45,109 nucleotides of DNA from Actinomycetota bacterium (GCA_016185305.1 JACPNV010000035.1:1-45109); one strand, 5' to 3'; counted from the stretch's first letter, positions 1 to 9,395 are shown. Notes: generated by a model not told the origin, from the sequence alone. Program-made: numbers and translations.

Positions 1-130
1 CGAGGGCACCAACTCACTCGTCCAAGCCGCCAAACGCCGGGCACGCGGGTACCGCTCCAAAGCCAAGATGATCACCATCATCTACCTCATCGCCGGCAAA
101 CTCCCGTTACCCGAAATCCACACGATCTAG
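1..130 (+). mobile_element. ISL3-family transposase, C-terminal end (runs off the window)
   Basis: The frame open from base 2 encodes 42 residues ending at a TAG at 128-130. The segment EGTNSLVQAAKRRARGYRS followed by a hydrophobic ITIIYLIAGKL stretch is the characteristic C-terminal end of ISL3-family transposases. That end follows the last acidic catalytic residue of their DDE domain, and the visible E at the window edge may be that residue. The rest of the gene lies upstream, so I cannot tell whether the element is intact. No terminal inverted repeat was recognised downstream before the next gene at 152. Family assignment rests on recalled family sequence and is fairly secure for such a short piece. 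Confidence 0.7.
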
Positions 131-151
131 CGAGGAGCCTTCGTTTGGGCA

Positions 152-1125
152 ATGGCCGTGAGTGGAACGATCATGGCGTTTGCCGGCGGGTTTGCGATCG
201 CGGCGACACGACGACTGAGCCGCAGCGGGATCAAGCCACCGAAGGCACTGAAGCGGCTTCCGCCGCCTCCGGCCGAGCGTCCGCCTGCGTTGGCGATCGA
301 TCACCCCGTGGTCTTTCGGCGACCCCGCATTGGCAGCGCCCTGTTGCTGCCGGCGTTCCTCTTCATCGTCGGAGTAACCACCGTCATCGCGGCGACCCCG
401 GGTTGGGTCGTGGTTGGGGCGCTCTGTCTCGCATCTGCAGCGTGGCTGAGTTGGCGCGCGATTCGTTCGGCGGTCGTCGTCGGCCCTGCCGGCGTCCAGT
501 ACATCGGGGTGGTTCGCATTCGGGAATGGTCATGGAGCGAGATTCACGTTGCCGAGTTGGCACCGCCCGCGACAGCGATCGGACACAGTCGCTCCGCATG
601 GTCACGGCTGATGGTGCGGATCGGACGCTTGTCGCGAACGCCGGCCGGCATGGGGCGAGTCCGGAGCTGCTCAGGCTGTGCGAGTCGATGAATCGACATG
701 CGACAGCTCCGAGCCCGGGACCGACGCAACGCGCCACGAGATCGCGGCTCTGCGGTCTGGTGGTCTTGGTGTTCTTTGCGGCGGTAGTGGCGTTCTTCGC
801 GTCGGGCGCCCTGTTCAGCGGTGGTTCGACCGGCATGAATGCCGGTGACGTGCCCGCGGGCCGGACGTTCATTTCCTACAAGCGCGCCGACGGCTCGTTC
901 AGCCAGGCGTTCATCGAGTGCCCCTCACTCGCACCGCGCGTCGGCGGCACAACGGATCCGCCCTGCGACGACTCGTTCAAGAACAGCTTCATCGCCGTCG
1001 CGGTACTCCTCGCGATCGAAGCGGGACTTCTGATCGGGATATTGGTGGTTGGACGCTCGTATCGCCGGCTCACCCGAGAGTGCAAGGCCGTGCGCCGTCA
1101 CAATCTCGCCGCGGGGACAAGCTGA
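152..1125 (+). pseudogene. PH-domain membrane protein, split by a frameshift
   Basis: The first part (frame from ATG 152) encodes a short N-terminal segment, two hydrophobic helices (about residues 62-100) and the start of a bacterial PH-like domain (VVVGPAGVQYIGVVRIREW, WSEIHVAEL). This frame ends at TGA 689-691. The natural continuation (SLRMVTADGADRTLVANAG, SPELLRLCESMN) lies in another frame from about 585 and runs to 1125 through two more membrane helices (LCGLVVLVFFAAVVAFF and a helix near residues 284-305 of that frame). The two frames look like one protein of about 325 residues broken by a one-base change near 565-590. As an alternative, an ATG at 688 overlaps the upstream stop (ATGA), so two coupled proteins of 179 and 145 residues are formally possible. 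Function unknown. The flanking transposase remnant fits a degraded locus. Confidence 0.55.
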
Positions 1126-1374
1126 GCTGCTCGTCGAACTGGCGTCGGTGACGCCTACGGAGCGGGGTTCGAGTTCCGTCGGCGGCCGTGCTGACCGCTC
1201 AGCTGTTCACGCGGGAGTTGCTGGCCGACCACTTCGTCGAGGCCTTCAAGCGAGACCGCGGCCGGCTACGCACCTCGCCTCTACCGGTCCCCTCGCAGTC
1301 CGGTGGAGCAAACACGCCGCGGACCGTGACGCAGTCGCGGGATCGGCGGCGGCAGCCGTTCCGCGCCGGACAGA

Positions 1375-4300
1375 ATGGGAGCCATGGCGACCCGACGAAC
1401 GCGTGGAAGCACAGCCGCGCGGTGGGTCGATGACTCGTTGGTGGGAAGGGCAGATCTACTTCGCGAGTTGTCGCTCGCAGCGAACGACGCTCGACAGGGA
1501 TCCGGCTCGCTGACTCTGCTCACGGGAGAGGCGGGCATCGGCAAGACGAGCGTGGTTCGAGCGTTGGCGCGTCGAGTGCGCGGCGATCTCGACGTTTCGT
1601 GGGGGACGTGCGTCCCCGATCGCAGCGCCCCGCCGTTCTGGCCGTGGAGAGAGCTGCTGAGCACCGAGCTCTCGGTCGCGGACACCAGTGCTGCCGACCA
1701 GGCCATCGGTGCCCCCCGGTTCGACCGGCTGAATGACCTGCGGGCCGAATTGGCCGAGCGAACGCGGCGCGAGGCCTTGCTGCACGTGATCGAGGATCTG
1801 CAGTGGGCCGACGTTGCGTCGGTGTTGCTGCTCGCCCATGTCGGCGCTGCGATCGCCGCCGCGCCGCTCATGATCGTGGCCACGCTGCGCACGAGCGAGT
1901 TGCTCAGTCGTGCGCTCGACGACGCGATCGAGCAGGTCCGCCGGATCGCTCGGGTTCGGGCTGTGCCCGCCCTGCACACCGAAGAGGTCGAGGTGCTCAT
2001 CCGCGAGGCCGGGATCGATCGAGCCGGCGAGCTGGCGCCGGTCCTGCAGGATCGAACCGGTGGCAACCCGTTGTACGTGACTGAGCTGCTTCGTGACATG
2101 CGCGGCTCCGGAACCGCGGAACGCCGCGAGCTCGCTGGTGGCAGCGTTCCCGCTCGAGTCACGGAACTGGTCGGAAGCCACCTGGCTCGTCTGCCGGCGG
2201 CGGTCGCCGACTTCGTGTTCACGGCATCGGTCGTGGGCAGCGAAGGCGATGCGAGGACACTAGCCAACGTCGCAGATTCGACTGTTGCGTCGGTGATTGA
2301 TCTCGTCGAGCAAGCGCGAGCAGCGCATCTCCTCGATGCTGCCTCGCCCGGCCGTTGGCGCTTCCGCCATAGCCTCGTCCGCGACGCGGTCTACGCGAGC
2401 GGCACCGATGCCAACCGGGCCCGCCTTCACGCCGCGGTACTCGAGGCTCTGGCGGCGGACGGGTCGACCCCACCGGCCGTGCTCGCCCGCCACGCCCTCG
2501 ACGCGCAGCCGTTGTTCGACGCCGAACGGGCAGTGGCACTCGCGGCCCGTGCCGGCGAGGCTGCATTCGCCCAACAGGCCTACGAAGAGTCTTTCGCCTG
2601 GTTCGAACGGGCCTTGGTCGAGGCGCCGGTCGGCATGGCACCGAGGTGGCGGGCTGAGCTTCTCGTGCAGTGCGGCGACGCCCATCGTCACCTCGGCGAG
2701 ATCGAGGAGGCACGCCGGTCCTTCGTGGATGCGGCAGAGCTCACCGACGATCCGGCTCTGTTGGCCCGCGCCGCGCTCGGCTATGCCGACCCGGGTGCTG
2801 ATCTCGGCATCGCGTACCGCACCGAAGATCCCATGACGCTCACGCTGCTCGAGCGAGCGATCGCCGCGCAACCGGTCGGCGACGGGGTCACGTCCGTGCT
2901 CCTTGAATCGCGGTTGGCCGCCGAGTTGTACTTCTCTGACGAACCGGGCCGGGCCCGCGAGCTGTGCGGGTCCGCGCTCGAGCGTGCTCGCCGGTTGGGG
3001 GACCGGCGTGCACTGGGTGCGGCCAGCGCGGTGAACCACGACGCGCACGTGGTGGGACAGTCCAGTCTCGACGACCAGCTCCGCAGCTCGGATCAACTCC
3101 TCACGTGGGCGCGCGATGACGGATCGGCGGGCGCACTTCTCACTGCGCACCGCGCCCGCATCATGGACCTCTTGTCCGCTGGTGACCTCGCCGCGATGGA
3201 CACCGAGATCCTCGCCTTTCGCCGCATCGCCGATCCCCTGAAGGCGCCTGCGTATCAGTGGTGGTTGGCGCTCTGGTCCGCCATGCGCGCGCTGCTCGAG
3301 GGCCGGCACGACGAGGCCGAGGCGCGAGCGTTCGCCGCGTTCGCGATCGGCGAGCAGCCGTTTCCGGTGCTGGCCTTCACGAACCTCTCGTTCCTGCTCT
3401 TCTTCCTCCGCCGCGAGCAGGGACGGTTCGACGAGATGGAGCAGGCCACCCGCGACTATGCGTCTTCCCGAGCCGACATTCCTGCGATTCGGGTCGCGCT
3501 GATGTTCCTCCTGGCGGAGATTGGCAAGGTCGACGAGGCGCACGGGATGCTGCAGTCGATCTCGAGTCGAGACCTGCAACGGCTCCACGACCGCAACTGG
3601 CCGGCATCGTGGTTCCAGCTCGCCCGCGCCGCGTCGATCGTCGGCGACAAAACGCTCGCGGCGACGCTGCTCGGCGAAGCCGACCGGCCGACCGAGCGGT
3701 GCGTGATGGTGTCCCTCGCGACGGCGTGTCTCGGCGCGACCGATCTTGCGACCGGGTGGCTCCTCCACACTGTCGGCGACCTCGACGCCGCTCATGATCG
3801 CTTCGAGTCGGCGGCCGCGACGAACGCCGCCGTCGGCGCCCGCTCGTGGCTCGCTCAGACTCGTGTCGACCATGCCGTGCTCTTGCTCGACCGAAACCGA
3901 CCGGGGGACGCCGATGCGGCACGGGCGCACATCGATCGCGCGGCCGCCGCCGCCGAGGACATCGGCCTCCCGTCAGTCATCCACGTGCTCGCGGACGTGC
4001 GCCATCGACTCGAGCACTCCGCCAAGCCCAGCTCCACGACCGCGCTAGCTCCTTCGACGTTCGCCAACGTCTTCCGGCCAACCGGAGCGGTTTGGGAGAT
4101 CGACTTCGCGGGACGCAGCGTGCAGGTTCCCCACACACGCGGCATGAGAGATCTGGCTTTCCTGCTCGCTCGTCCCGACCAATCGGTGTCGGTGCTCGAG
4201 CTGCTCGGCGGCACTCCCACGCCGGCCGAGACCACGCGGGGTGCTCCCGCGCTCGACGAGAAGGCCCGCCTCGAGATCCGCGACCGCCTGCGCGACCTCG

Positions 4301-4596
4301 ACGCGGAGGTCGACGAAGCCGAGGCGAACAACGACCTTGGCCGGGCCACGAAGGCGCGCGAACGACGCCAACTCCTTGCGGAAGCCGTTGCTCGCGACCT
4401 GGGCCTCGGGGGCAAGGCGCGCCTGATCGGCGATCCGATCGAACGGGCTCGCAAGACCGTCTCCACTCGCATCCGGCGAACGATCGCGGCGCTCGGACGC
4501 ACCCACCCGGAGCTCGGCCGCCACCTGGAACGATCGATCGACACCGGCGCCTGGTGCGCCTACCGCCCGGCCGAGCCGATCACCTGGACCACCTGA
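1375..4596 (+). CDS. Large AAA-type (AAA_16/LuxR-like) ATPase regulator with TPR-like middle and actinobacterial C-terminal domain
   Basis: A 1073-residue protein. The N-terminal NTPase domain carries a Walker A GEAGIGKT at residues 51-58 and a Walker B region VIEDLQWAD near 138-146, the typical DLxWAD signature of AAA_16/LAL-type regulators. A sensor-like segment follows (DRTGGNPLYVTELL, about 226-239). Residues 370-870 are alpha-helical, Ala/Leu/Glu-rich and look like degenerate TPR repeats. The last 180 residues (VFRPTGAVWEIDFAGRSVQV, DLAFLLARPDQSVSVLELLG and a charged helix, then TVSTRIRRTIAALGRTHPEL) match a C-terminal module often seen on such ATPases in Actinobacteria. No classic LuxR helix-turn-helix is visible. 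A second in-frame ATG at 1384 follows a GGGAG and could be the true start. It is followed by a methyltransferase and a cupin, which it may regulate; that is inference. Confidence 0.8.
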   Translation: MGAMATRRTRGSTAARWVDDSLVGRADLLRELSLAANDARQGSGSLTLLTGEAGIGKTSVVRALARRVRGDLDVSWGTCVPDRSAPPFWPWRELLSTELSVADTSAADQAIGAPRFDRLNDLRAELAERTRREALLHVIEDLQWADVASVLLLAHVGAAIAAAPLMIVATLRTSELLSRALDDAIEQVRRIARVRAVPALHTEEVEVLIREAGIDRAGELAPVLQDRTGGNPLYVTELLRDMRGSGTAERRELAGGSVPARVTELVGSHLARLPAAVADFVFTASVVGSEGDARTLANVADSTVASVIDLVEQARAAHLLDAASPGRWRFRHSLVRDAVYASGTDANRARLHAAVLEALAADGSTPPAVLARHALDAQPLFDAERAVALAARAGEAAFAQQAYEESFAWFERALVEAPVGMAPRWRAELLVQCGDAHRHLGEIEEARRSFVDAAELTDDPALLARAALGYADPGADLGIAYRTEDPMTLTLLERAIAAQPVGDGVTSVLLESRLAAELYFSDEPGRARELCGSALERARRLGDRRALGAASAVNHDAHVVGQSSLDDQLRSSDQLLTWARDDGSAGALLTAHRARIMDLLSAGDLAAMDTEILAFRRIADPLKAPAYQWWLALWSAMRALLEGRHDEAEARAFAAFAIGEQPFPVLAFTNLSFLLFFLRREQGRFDEMEQATRDYASSRADIPAIRVALMFLLAEIGKVDEAHGMLQSISSRDLQRLHDRNWPASWFQLARAASIVGDKTLAATLLGEADRPTERCVMVSLATACLGATDLATGWLLHTVGDLDAAHDRFESAAATNAAVGARSWLAQTRVDHAVLLLDRNRPGDADAARAHIDRAAAAAEDIGLPSVIHVLADVRHRLEHSAKPSSTTALAPSTFANVFRPTGAVWEIDFAGRSVQVPHTRGMRDLAFLLARPDQSVSVLELLGGTPTPAETTRGAPALDEKARLEIRDRLRDLDAEVDEAEANNDLGRATKARERRQLLAEAVARDLGLGGKARLIGDPIERARKTVSTRIRRTIAALGRTHPELGRHLERSIDTGAWCAYRPAEPITWTT

Positions 4597-4681
4597 CGCG
4601 TCGCGTCGCGACACGCGATGTCGCGCCCTACAGGGTGAGAGCGGCACCCGACCCGGGGCCGCCAGACCCTGGAGGTCCACG

Positions 4682-5740
4682 ATGGCGATCGACGAGGCCC
4701 GTCTCGAAGCGTTCATCGACCAGTTCGCCGGCGACTTCGGCGCCGCGCTTCACGCATCCACCGTCGTCATCGGCGACAAGCTCGGCCTGTTCCGGACCCT
4801 CGCCGACCTCGGCCCCACCGACGCGGCCGCGCTCGCCGCGAGGACGGGCTGTGACCACCGCTTGGTGCAGGAATGGCTCAACGCGCAATACGTTGCCGGG
4901 TACTGCCACTACAGCGCGGAGACCGAGATGTACTGGCTCAGCCCGGAGCAGGCGGCCGTGCTCGCGGATCCGAGCAGCCCGGCGTTCCTCGTGGGCGCCA
5001 TGACCATCGCCGTGTCCACGGCGAAGGACGAGGACAAGATCCGCGGCGCGTTCACGTCGGGCCAGGGGCTCGGGTGGCACGAGCACCACCACGACCTGTT
5101 CCATGGGACGGAGCGCCTGTTCAAGCCGGGGTACGTCGGCAACCTGGTGTCGGCGTGGATCCCGGCGCTCGATGGAGTGGGCGACAAGATGGGCCATGGC
5201 GGTTCGATCGCGGACCTCGGTTGCGGTCACGGTGCATCCACGTTGCTGCTCGCCGAGGCCTACCCGAACGCCACCATCACCGGGTTCGACTACCACCAAG
5301 CGTCGATCGACATCGCCCGCAAGCGTGCGGCGGAGGCCGGCGCGGCGGATCGCGTCCGGTTCGAGGTCGCGTCCGCGCAGGACTTTCCGGGTGACGGCTA
5401 CGACCTGGTGTGCATCTTCGATGCGCTGCACGACATGGGCGATCCGCTCTCGGCCGCCCGGCACATCCGCCGGGCGCTGGCTGCCGACGGCACCTGGCTG
5501 CTGGTGGAGCCGATGGCGGGGGAGAGCGTCGAGGAGAACGCCAACCCGGTGGGTCGGATCTTCTACGCCGCGTCGACGTTCATCTGCACGCCGGCCGCGC
5601 AGGCCCAGCCGGGTGGCTACGCGCTCGGGGCTCAGGTGCCCGAGGCCGTGCTCGCCGAGCTCGCGTCGGAGGCCGGGTTCAGCCGGTTCCGCCGCGCCAC
5701 CGAGACGCCGTTCAACCGCGTCTTCGAAGTGCGTCCCTGA
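4682..5740 (+). CDS. Class I SAM-dependent methyltransferase with N-terminal winged-helix domain
   Basis: 352 residues, preceded by a strong GGAGG at 4671-4675. The N-terminal 90 residues resemble the winged-helix dimerisation domain of Rv2258c-like and O-methyltransferase families (GDKLGLFRTLADLGPTDAAA, then LAARTGCDHRLVQEWL). The Rossmann methyltransferase domain has motif I IADLGCGHGAST at about 176-187, an acidic residue after strand 2 (GFDYHQASIDIAR, near 201-213) and a post-motif DALHDMGDP that often contacts substrate in this family. The sequence between the two domains (HEHHHDLFHGTERLF) is His-rich and aromatic, as in related enzymes where it lines the substrate pocket. Substrate unknown. 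It starts 85 bases after the ATPase gene, and the cupin gene follows 61 bases downstream, so the three may form one transcription unit. Confidence 0.85.
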   Translation: MAIDEARLEAFIDQFAGDFGAALHASTVVIGDKLGLFRTLADLGPTDAAALAARTGCDHRLVQEWLNAQYVAGYCHYSAETEMYWLSPEQAAVLADPSSPAFLVGAMTIAVSTAKDEDKIRGAFTSGQGLGWHEHHHDLFHGTERLFKPGYVGNLVSAWIPALDGVGDKMGHGGSIADLGCGHGASTLLLAEAYPNATITGFDYHQASIDIARKRAAEAGAADRVRFEVASAQDFPGDGYDLVCIFDALHDMGDPLSAARHIRRALAADGTWLLVEPMAGESVEENANPVGRIFYAASTFICTPAAQAQPGGYALGAQVPEAVLAELASEAGFSRFRRATETPFNRVFEVRP

Positions 5741-5801
5741 CGCTTGCTTCAAACCGAGCTCCTCAAACCCACCAACGAAAGCCCAACCGAAGGAGAGCCC
5801 C

Positions 5802-6155
5802 ATGCCAGGAGTAGAGGTCAACGACTTCACCGCCCCCGACGAGGTTCGCAGTCCCGAACGCACCACGGTCGAGATCGTCAAGATCGCCGACGGCGAAGTG
5901 GGCCGGTACACGTTCCAGCCCGGCTGGCGCTGGTCTGAGTGCATCAAGCCGGTCGTCGGCACCGACTCGTGTCAGGTCGAACACGTCGGCTACGTCGTGT
6001 CCGGGTCGATGCACATCGAGCACACCGACGGCGACGGCGACATCAACGCCGGGGACGTCTACCGCATCCCGCCCGGGCATGACGCCCACGTCGTCGGCGA
6101 CGAACCGGTAGTGGTTGTCGAGTTCCAGGGTGCCGCGACCTACGCCCGCGGCTGA
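5802..6155 (+). CDS. Small cupin-domain protein
   Basis: 117 residues, with AAGGAG at 5790-5795 and ATG at 5802. It is a single-domain cupin: the beta-strand core carries cupin motif 1-like VEHVGYVVSGSMHIEH and motif 2-like GDVYRIPPGHDAHVVG. The conserved Gly, Pro and His positions are kept, while the first motif has fewer of the usual metal-binding His/Glu residues, so metal binding is likely but not certain. The family often binds a small ligand or carries out simple isomerase or dioxygenase chemistry. The specific substrate cannot be read from sequence. It sits immediately after the methyltransferase gene in the same direction, which suggests a shared pathway. Confidence 0.8.
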   Translation: MPGVEVNDFTAPDEVRSPERTTVEIVKIADGEVGRYTFQPGWRWSECIKPVVGTDSCQVEHVGYVVSGSMHIEHTDGDGDINAGDVYRIPPGHDAHVVGDEPVVVVEFQGAATYARG

Positions 6156-6269
6156 CGAGGCAGACGCGCTTGCGGGCCTGAACGGGCCCGCTCGCAGCGC
6201 GTACCGGCTTTGAGCACGACGGTCCTCACGCCTCCGCACCCGCAGCGATGCCAGAAGTAGATTCAGGTC

Positions 6270-7013
6270 ATGGCACCCAATGACACAAGTGGTGAGACGC
6301 CGGCTCCCGACTTCAGTGGGTTGCGGGCGCTGTTCGTGAACTGCACCTTGAAGCGATCACCCGAGATCTCGAACACGCAGGCGCTCGTCGACGCGTCGGC
6401 GGAGATCATGGCCAAGCACGGCGTCAGCACAGAAGTCGTTCGCCTCGTCGATCACGACGTCGCCAGCGGCGTCTGGCCCGACATGACCGAGCACGGTTGG
6501 GCGACAGACGAGTGGCCGGCCATCCAGGCGAAGGTGTGGGACGCCAACATCTTGGTGATTGCCGGCCCGATCTGGCTCGGGGACAACAGCTCGGAGACGA
6601 AGAAGTGCATCGAACGCCTTTACGCGTCATCGGGTGATCTCAACGACAAGGGCCAGTGGAAGTACTACGGACGAGTCGGCGGGTGCCTCATCACTGGCAA
6701 CGAGGACGGCATCAAGCACTGCGCGTCGAACGTGCTCTACAGCCTTCAGCACATCGGCTACTCGATTCCGCCGCAGGCCGACGCCGGCTGGATCGGGGAA
6801 GCGGGCCCCGGCCCGTCGTACCTCGACCCGGGATCAGGTGGCCCCGAGAACGAGTTCACCAGTCGCAACACCACGTTCATGACGTGGAACCTCCTGCACT
6901 TGGCGAAGCTCCTGCACGACGCCGGTGGCATCCCGGCCTACGGCAACCAGCGCTCGGCATGGGACCAAGGGCAGCGCTTCGACTGGGAGAACCCCGAGTA
7001 CCGCCGCGCGTAG
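6270..7013 (+). CDS. Flavodoxin-fold NAD(P)H-dependent FMN reductase family protein
   Basis: 247 residues. A strand (LRALFVNCTLKRSP) followed by a Ser/Thr-rich turn (EISNTQ) and an amphipathic helix is the FMN-phosphate-binding loop of the NADPH-dependent FMN reductase/flavodoxin superfamily. The second conserved block, NILVIAGPIWLGDNSSETKK (about residues 92-111), forms the flavin isoalloxazine loop in this family. The C-terminal part (SRNTTFMTWNLLHLAKLLHD) matches an extension seen in flavodoxin-family proteins of Actinobacteria. A role in quinone or other small-molecule reduction in the cytosol is likely; the substrate is unknown. No strong Shine-Dalgarno is visible ahead of ATG 6270. A 114-base gap separates it from the cupin gene. 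Confidence 0.8.
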   Translation: MAPNDTSGETPAPDFSGLRALFVNCTLKRSPEISNTQALVDASAEIMAKHGVSTEVVRLVDHDVASGVWPDMTEHGWATDEWPAIQAKVWDANILVIAGPIWLGDNSSETKKCIERLYASSGDLNDKGQWKYYGRVGGCLITGNEDGIKHCASNVLYSLQHIGYSIPPQADAGWIGEAGPGPSYLDPGSGGPENEFTSRNTTFMTWNLLHLAKLLHDAGGIPAYGNQRSAWDQGQRFDWENPEYRRA

Positions 7014-7153
7014 AGAACCGGGAACCCCCTCGTGGCGCCCGAAACCCAGGTCCAGGCTCATCGCCCTCGCGTTCAACAGCCGTCATCGCCGCTTGAGCCC
7101 GCAGGCACATCGCCCATGACCACGCGGTCCACCCGTCCCAAGGAGAAGCTGCA

Positions 7154-7318
7154 ATGAGTGTCATCAAGATCAACGCCATCACCGTCGCCGACGGTGGTGT
7201 GGCGGAGCTCGAATCTCGCTTCGCCGCCCGCGCCGGTGAAGTCGACCACATGCCCCGGCTTCGAGATCGCCATAGGGGCCGGCCGCTGGCCGCGCCGACG
7301 AACCCACCCGCGGCGTGA
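7154..7318 (+). pseudogene. Truncated antibiotic-biosynthesis-monooxygenase (HmoA-like) gene
   Basis: An AGGAG at 7141-7145 leads into ATG 7154. The first 33 residues (MSVIKINAITVADGGVAELE then SRFAARAGEVDHM) match the start of the roughly 100-residue ABM/HmoA-like family, in which PGFE normally follows. Here the frame breaks at that point: the expected PGFE is encoded in the +1 frame (7252-7264) and the rest of the barrel is missing. The remaining 21 residues in frame are unrelated and Arg/Pro-rich, ending at TGA 7316-7318. I read this as a decayed gene. A short functional peptide cannot be excluded but has no support. Confidence 0.6.
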
Positions 7319-7464
7319 AACCGCAGCGCGGCGCCCCTGAGCCGCGGTCGTGGGCTCCGTCCCGTGTGCCGTTCGTGCGTCTGACTTGTGAGCCCCACCA
7401 TCCAAGCGAGAACACGCGCAGCGGATCGGTGCGTCGCCGGTGTGCTCGGCATAGCGTCGGGGCC

Positions 7465-9039
7465 GTGACCGATGTCGAACGTGACCGCCTGGCGAGCCTG
7501 TTCGGCGCTCTGGCGTCTTCAGCCGACGCTGCCGGGGGGTTCCACACCGACAAGGCGATCCGCACAGCCATCCTGGCGGCGAGACTGGCCGCGGCCCACG
7601 GCCTCGACGCCGCCCAACAGTCCGATGCCTATTACCTCGCACTCGTGCGGTTCCTCGGGTGCACGTCGTTCTCACCCGACGCGGCCCGCTTCGGGGGCGG
7701 CGACGACATCAGCGTCGGCTCGGTGATGGGTTTCGTTGATCCGAGCGAACCGCTGCAACTGATCGGGTCGGTCCTACGGGGGGTCGGCCGTGGCGCCCCC
7801 ACGGCTGAACGGATCAAGGGCGTGGCGCGGCTGCTCACTGACCCGTCGGCGCCGCAACGTCATGCCGATTCGGAATGCGACGTCGGCGAAGTGCTGGCTC
7901 GCCGGATAGGCATGCCCGACTCGATCCTCGCCGCGCTGGCCGACATCTTCGAACGCTGGGACGGCAAGGGCCGGCCGCACAAGAAGCAAGGCGAACAGAT
8001 CGCCGTGTTGGCGCGCGTGGTCGCCGCCGCCGACGTGCTCGAGATCGGTTACACCCGCTTCGGTCTTGTCGCCATCGTGGACACCGCCCGCAAACGCTCC
8101 GGTGGCCGCTTCGACCCCGCAGTTGTCGTGACGTTTACTGATCACGCGCCGGAACTGTTCGCCGGATTGTCGACCGGCTCGGCGTGGGAGGTGTTCCTTG
8201 AGACCGAGCCCGAGCCGCACCGCCACGTCACCCCCGCGGTTGTGGCCCGCTATGCCGAAGCATTCGCTCGCGCCGTAGACCTCAAGTCGGTGTGGACCGC
8301 GACCCACTCCTACAACGTCGGTGTTCTCGCCGCTGCCTCGGCCGAGGCCGCGGGGCTCGACCGGGAAGCGGTTGAGTCGATGCGCATCGCCGGATGGCTG
8401 CATGACCTGGGACGGGTCGCAGTACCGAACCTGATCTGGGACAAGCCCGGCGCGCTGAACGCCGCCGAACGCGAACAGGTGCGCCTGCACGCCTACCACA
8501 CGGAACGATTGCTGGCCCGCAGCCCCGTGCTCGCCCCCGTGGCCGAACTGGCGGGCGCCGTGCACGAGCGATGCGACGGCTCGGGCTACCCGAAGATGCT
8601 CAAGTCAGCATCGATCGAGGAGCCAGCACGACTCCTGGCCGCGTGTGACGTGTTCTGTGCGCTCACCGAGGACCGACCCCACCGACCCGCCTACTCCACC
8701 AACGAGGCCGCCAAGATCCTCGCCGCCGAAGCAGGCGACGGAGAATTCGACCTCGCCGCGGTTCGCCATGTTCTCGCGGCGGCCGGCATGAATCCGACCC
8801 GCCCCGCGGGGGTGTGGCCGGCCGGGTTGAGCGACCGCGAGGTCGAGGTGCTGCGCCTGGTAGCCCGCGGCGGTACCAACAAGGACGTCGCCCGCTCGCT
8901 CGGCATCACTGCGAAGACCGTCCAGCACCACGTGGCCCACATCTACACGAAGATCGGCGTGGCCAGCCGAGCCGGCGCCGCTTTGTTCGCCGCCGAGCAC
9001 GGGCTCGCCACGCCGTCAAAGCGTCACGACGGCCCATAG
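7465..9039 (+). CDS. HD-GYP-type phosphohydrolase fused to a C-terminal LuxR helix-turn-helix
   Basis: From GTG 7465 the protein has 524 residues. The second half carries an HD-GYP domain: HSYNVGVLAAASAEAAGL, the HD pair in GWLHDLGRVAVP (about 313-314), HAYHTERLL, VHERCDGSGYP (about 367-377) and LLAACDVFCALTEDRPHRPA. The last 70 residues (LSDREVEVLRLVARGGTNKD then VARSLGITAKTVQHHVAHIY) are a LuxR/FixJ helix-turn-helix. The first half seems to hold a degenerate copy of the same domain (FERWDGKGRPHKKQGEQIAV then LARVVAAADVLEIGY), lacking the catalytic HD. HD-GYP enzymes usually hydrolyse cyclic di-GMP or related nucleotides, so this could be a one-protein signal-to-transcription switch; the nucleotide is not known. 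The frame extends upstream to 7315, but GTG 7465 marks where family-like sequence begins. Confidence 0.8.
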   Translation: MTDVERDRLASLFGALASSADAAGGFHTDKAIRTAILAARLAAAHGLDAAQQSDAYYLALVRFLGCTSFSPDAARFGGGDDISVGSVMGFVDPSEPLQLIGSVLRGVGRGAPTAERIKGVARLLTDPSAPQRHADSECDVGEVLARRIGMPDSILAALADIFERWDGKGRPHKKQGEQIAVLARVVAAADVLEIGYTRFGLVAIVDTARKRSGGRFDPAVVVTFTDHAPELFAGLSTGSAWEVFLETEPEPHRHVTPAVVARYAEAFARAVDLKSVWTATHSYNVGVLAAASAEAAGLDREAVESMRIAGWLHDLGRVAVPNLIWDKPGALNAAEREQVRLHAYHTERLLARSPVLAPVAELAGAVHERCDGSGYPKMLKSASIEEPARLLAACDVFCALTEDRPHRPAYSTNEAAKILAAEAGDGEFDLAAVRHVLAAAGMNPTRPAGVWPAGLSDREVEVLRLVARGGTNKDVARSLGITAKTVQHHVAHIYTKIGVASRAGAALFAAEHGLATPSKRHDGP

Positions 9040-9115
9040 GCAACATGGCCGATGCGCGGCCGTGGCGTGCCGTCGCAGGGTGGTCGGTAACCCCGACCAA
9101 CTCTGGAGGAACACC

Positions 9116-9391
9116 ATGCCCAAGTATGTGATCGAACGCGAGCTCCCAGGAGCCGGCGACCTCAGCGTCGACGACATCCGCGGGATCAGCGAGAAGAGCA
9201 ATGGCGTGCTCGACGACCTCGGGGGCGACGTCCAGTGGCTGCACAGCTACGTCACCGACAACAAGCTGTTCTGCGTCTACATCGCCCCGAATGCAGACCG
9301 CATCCGCGAACACGCCACCCGCGGCGGCTTCCCGGCCAACGCGGTCCTGCAAGTAGCGCGCACCATCGACCCCACCACCGGCGGACGGTGA
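9116..9391 (+). CDS. DUF4242 (SCO4226-like) small protein
   Basis: 91 residues, with GGAGG at 9105-9109 and ATG 9116. The sequence (MPKYVIERELPGAG, LRDL-like helix DDIRGISEKSNGVL, VQWLHSYVTDNKLFCVYIAP, RIREHATRGGFPANAV) matches DUF4242. This is a ferredoxin-like alpha/beta fold family whose Streptomyces member SCO4226 was described as nickel-binding. A candidate metal ligand set would include His in the WLHSYV strand and the RIREHA helix. The BphX-like gene follows after only four bases, so the two are probably co-transcribed. The physiological role is unknown. Confidence 0.8.
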   Translation: MPKYVIERELPGAGDLSVDDIRGISEKSNGVLDDLGGDVQWLHSYVTDNKLFCVYIAPNADRIREHATRGGFPANAVLQVARTIDPTTGGR

Positions 9392-9395
9392 CCCG

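Noticed and set aside
1160-1190. A tRNA-like GGGGTTCGAGTTCC string
   Set aside because: The flanking bases do not form a T-arm with acceptable stem pairing, and no acceptor, D or anticodon arms could be built upstream.
2260-3930. Long open frame on the minus strand opposite the ATPase gene
   Set aside because: It is a GC-skew shadow: Arg/Gly/Pro-rich, no family-like blocks, while the plus strand encodes clear ATPase and TPR-like sequence.
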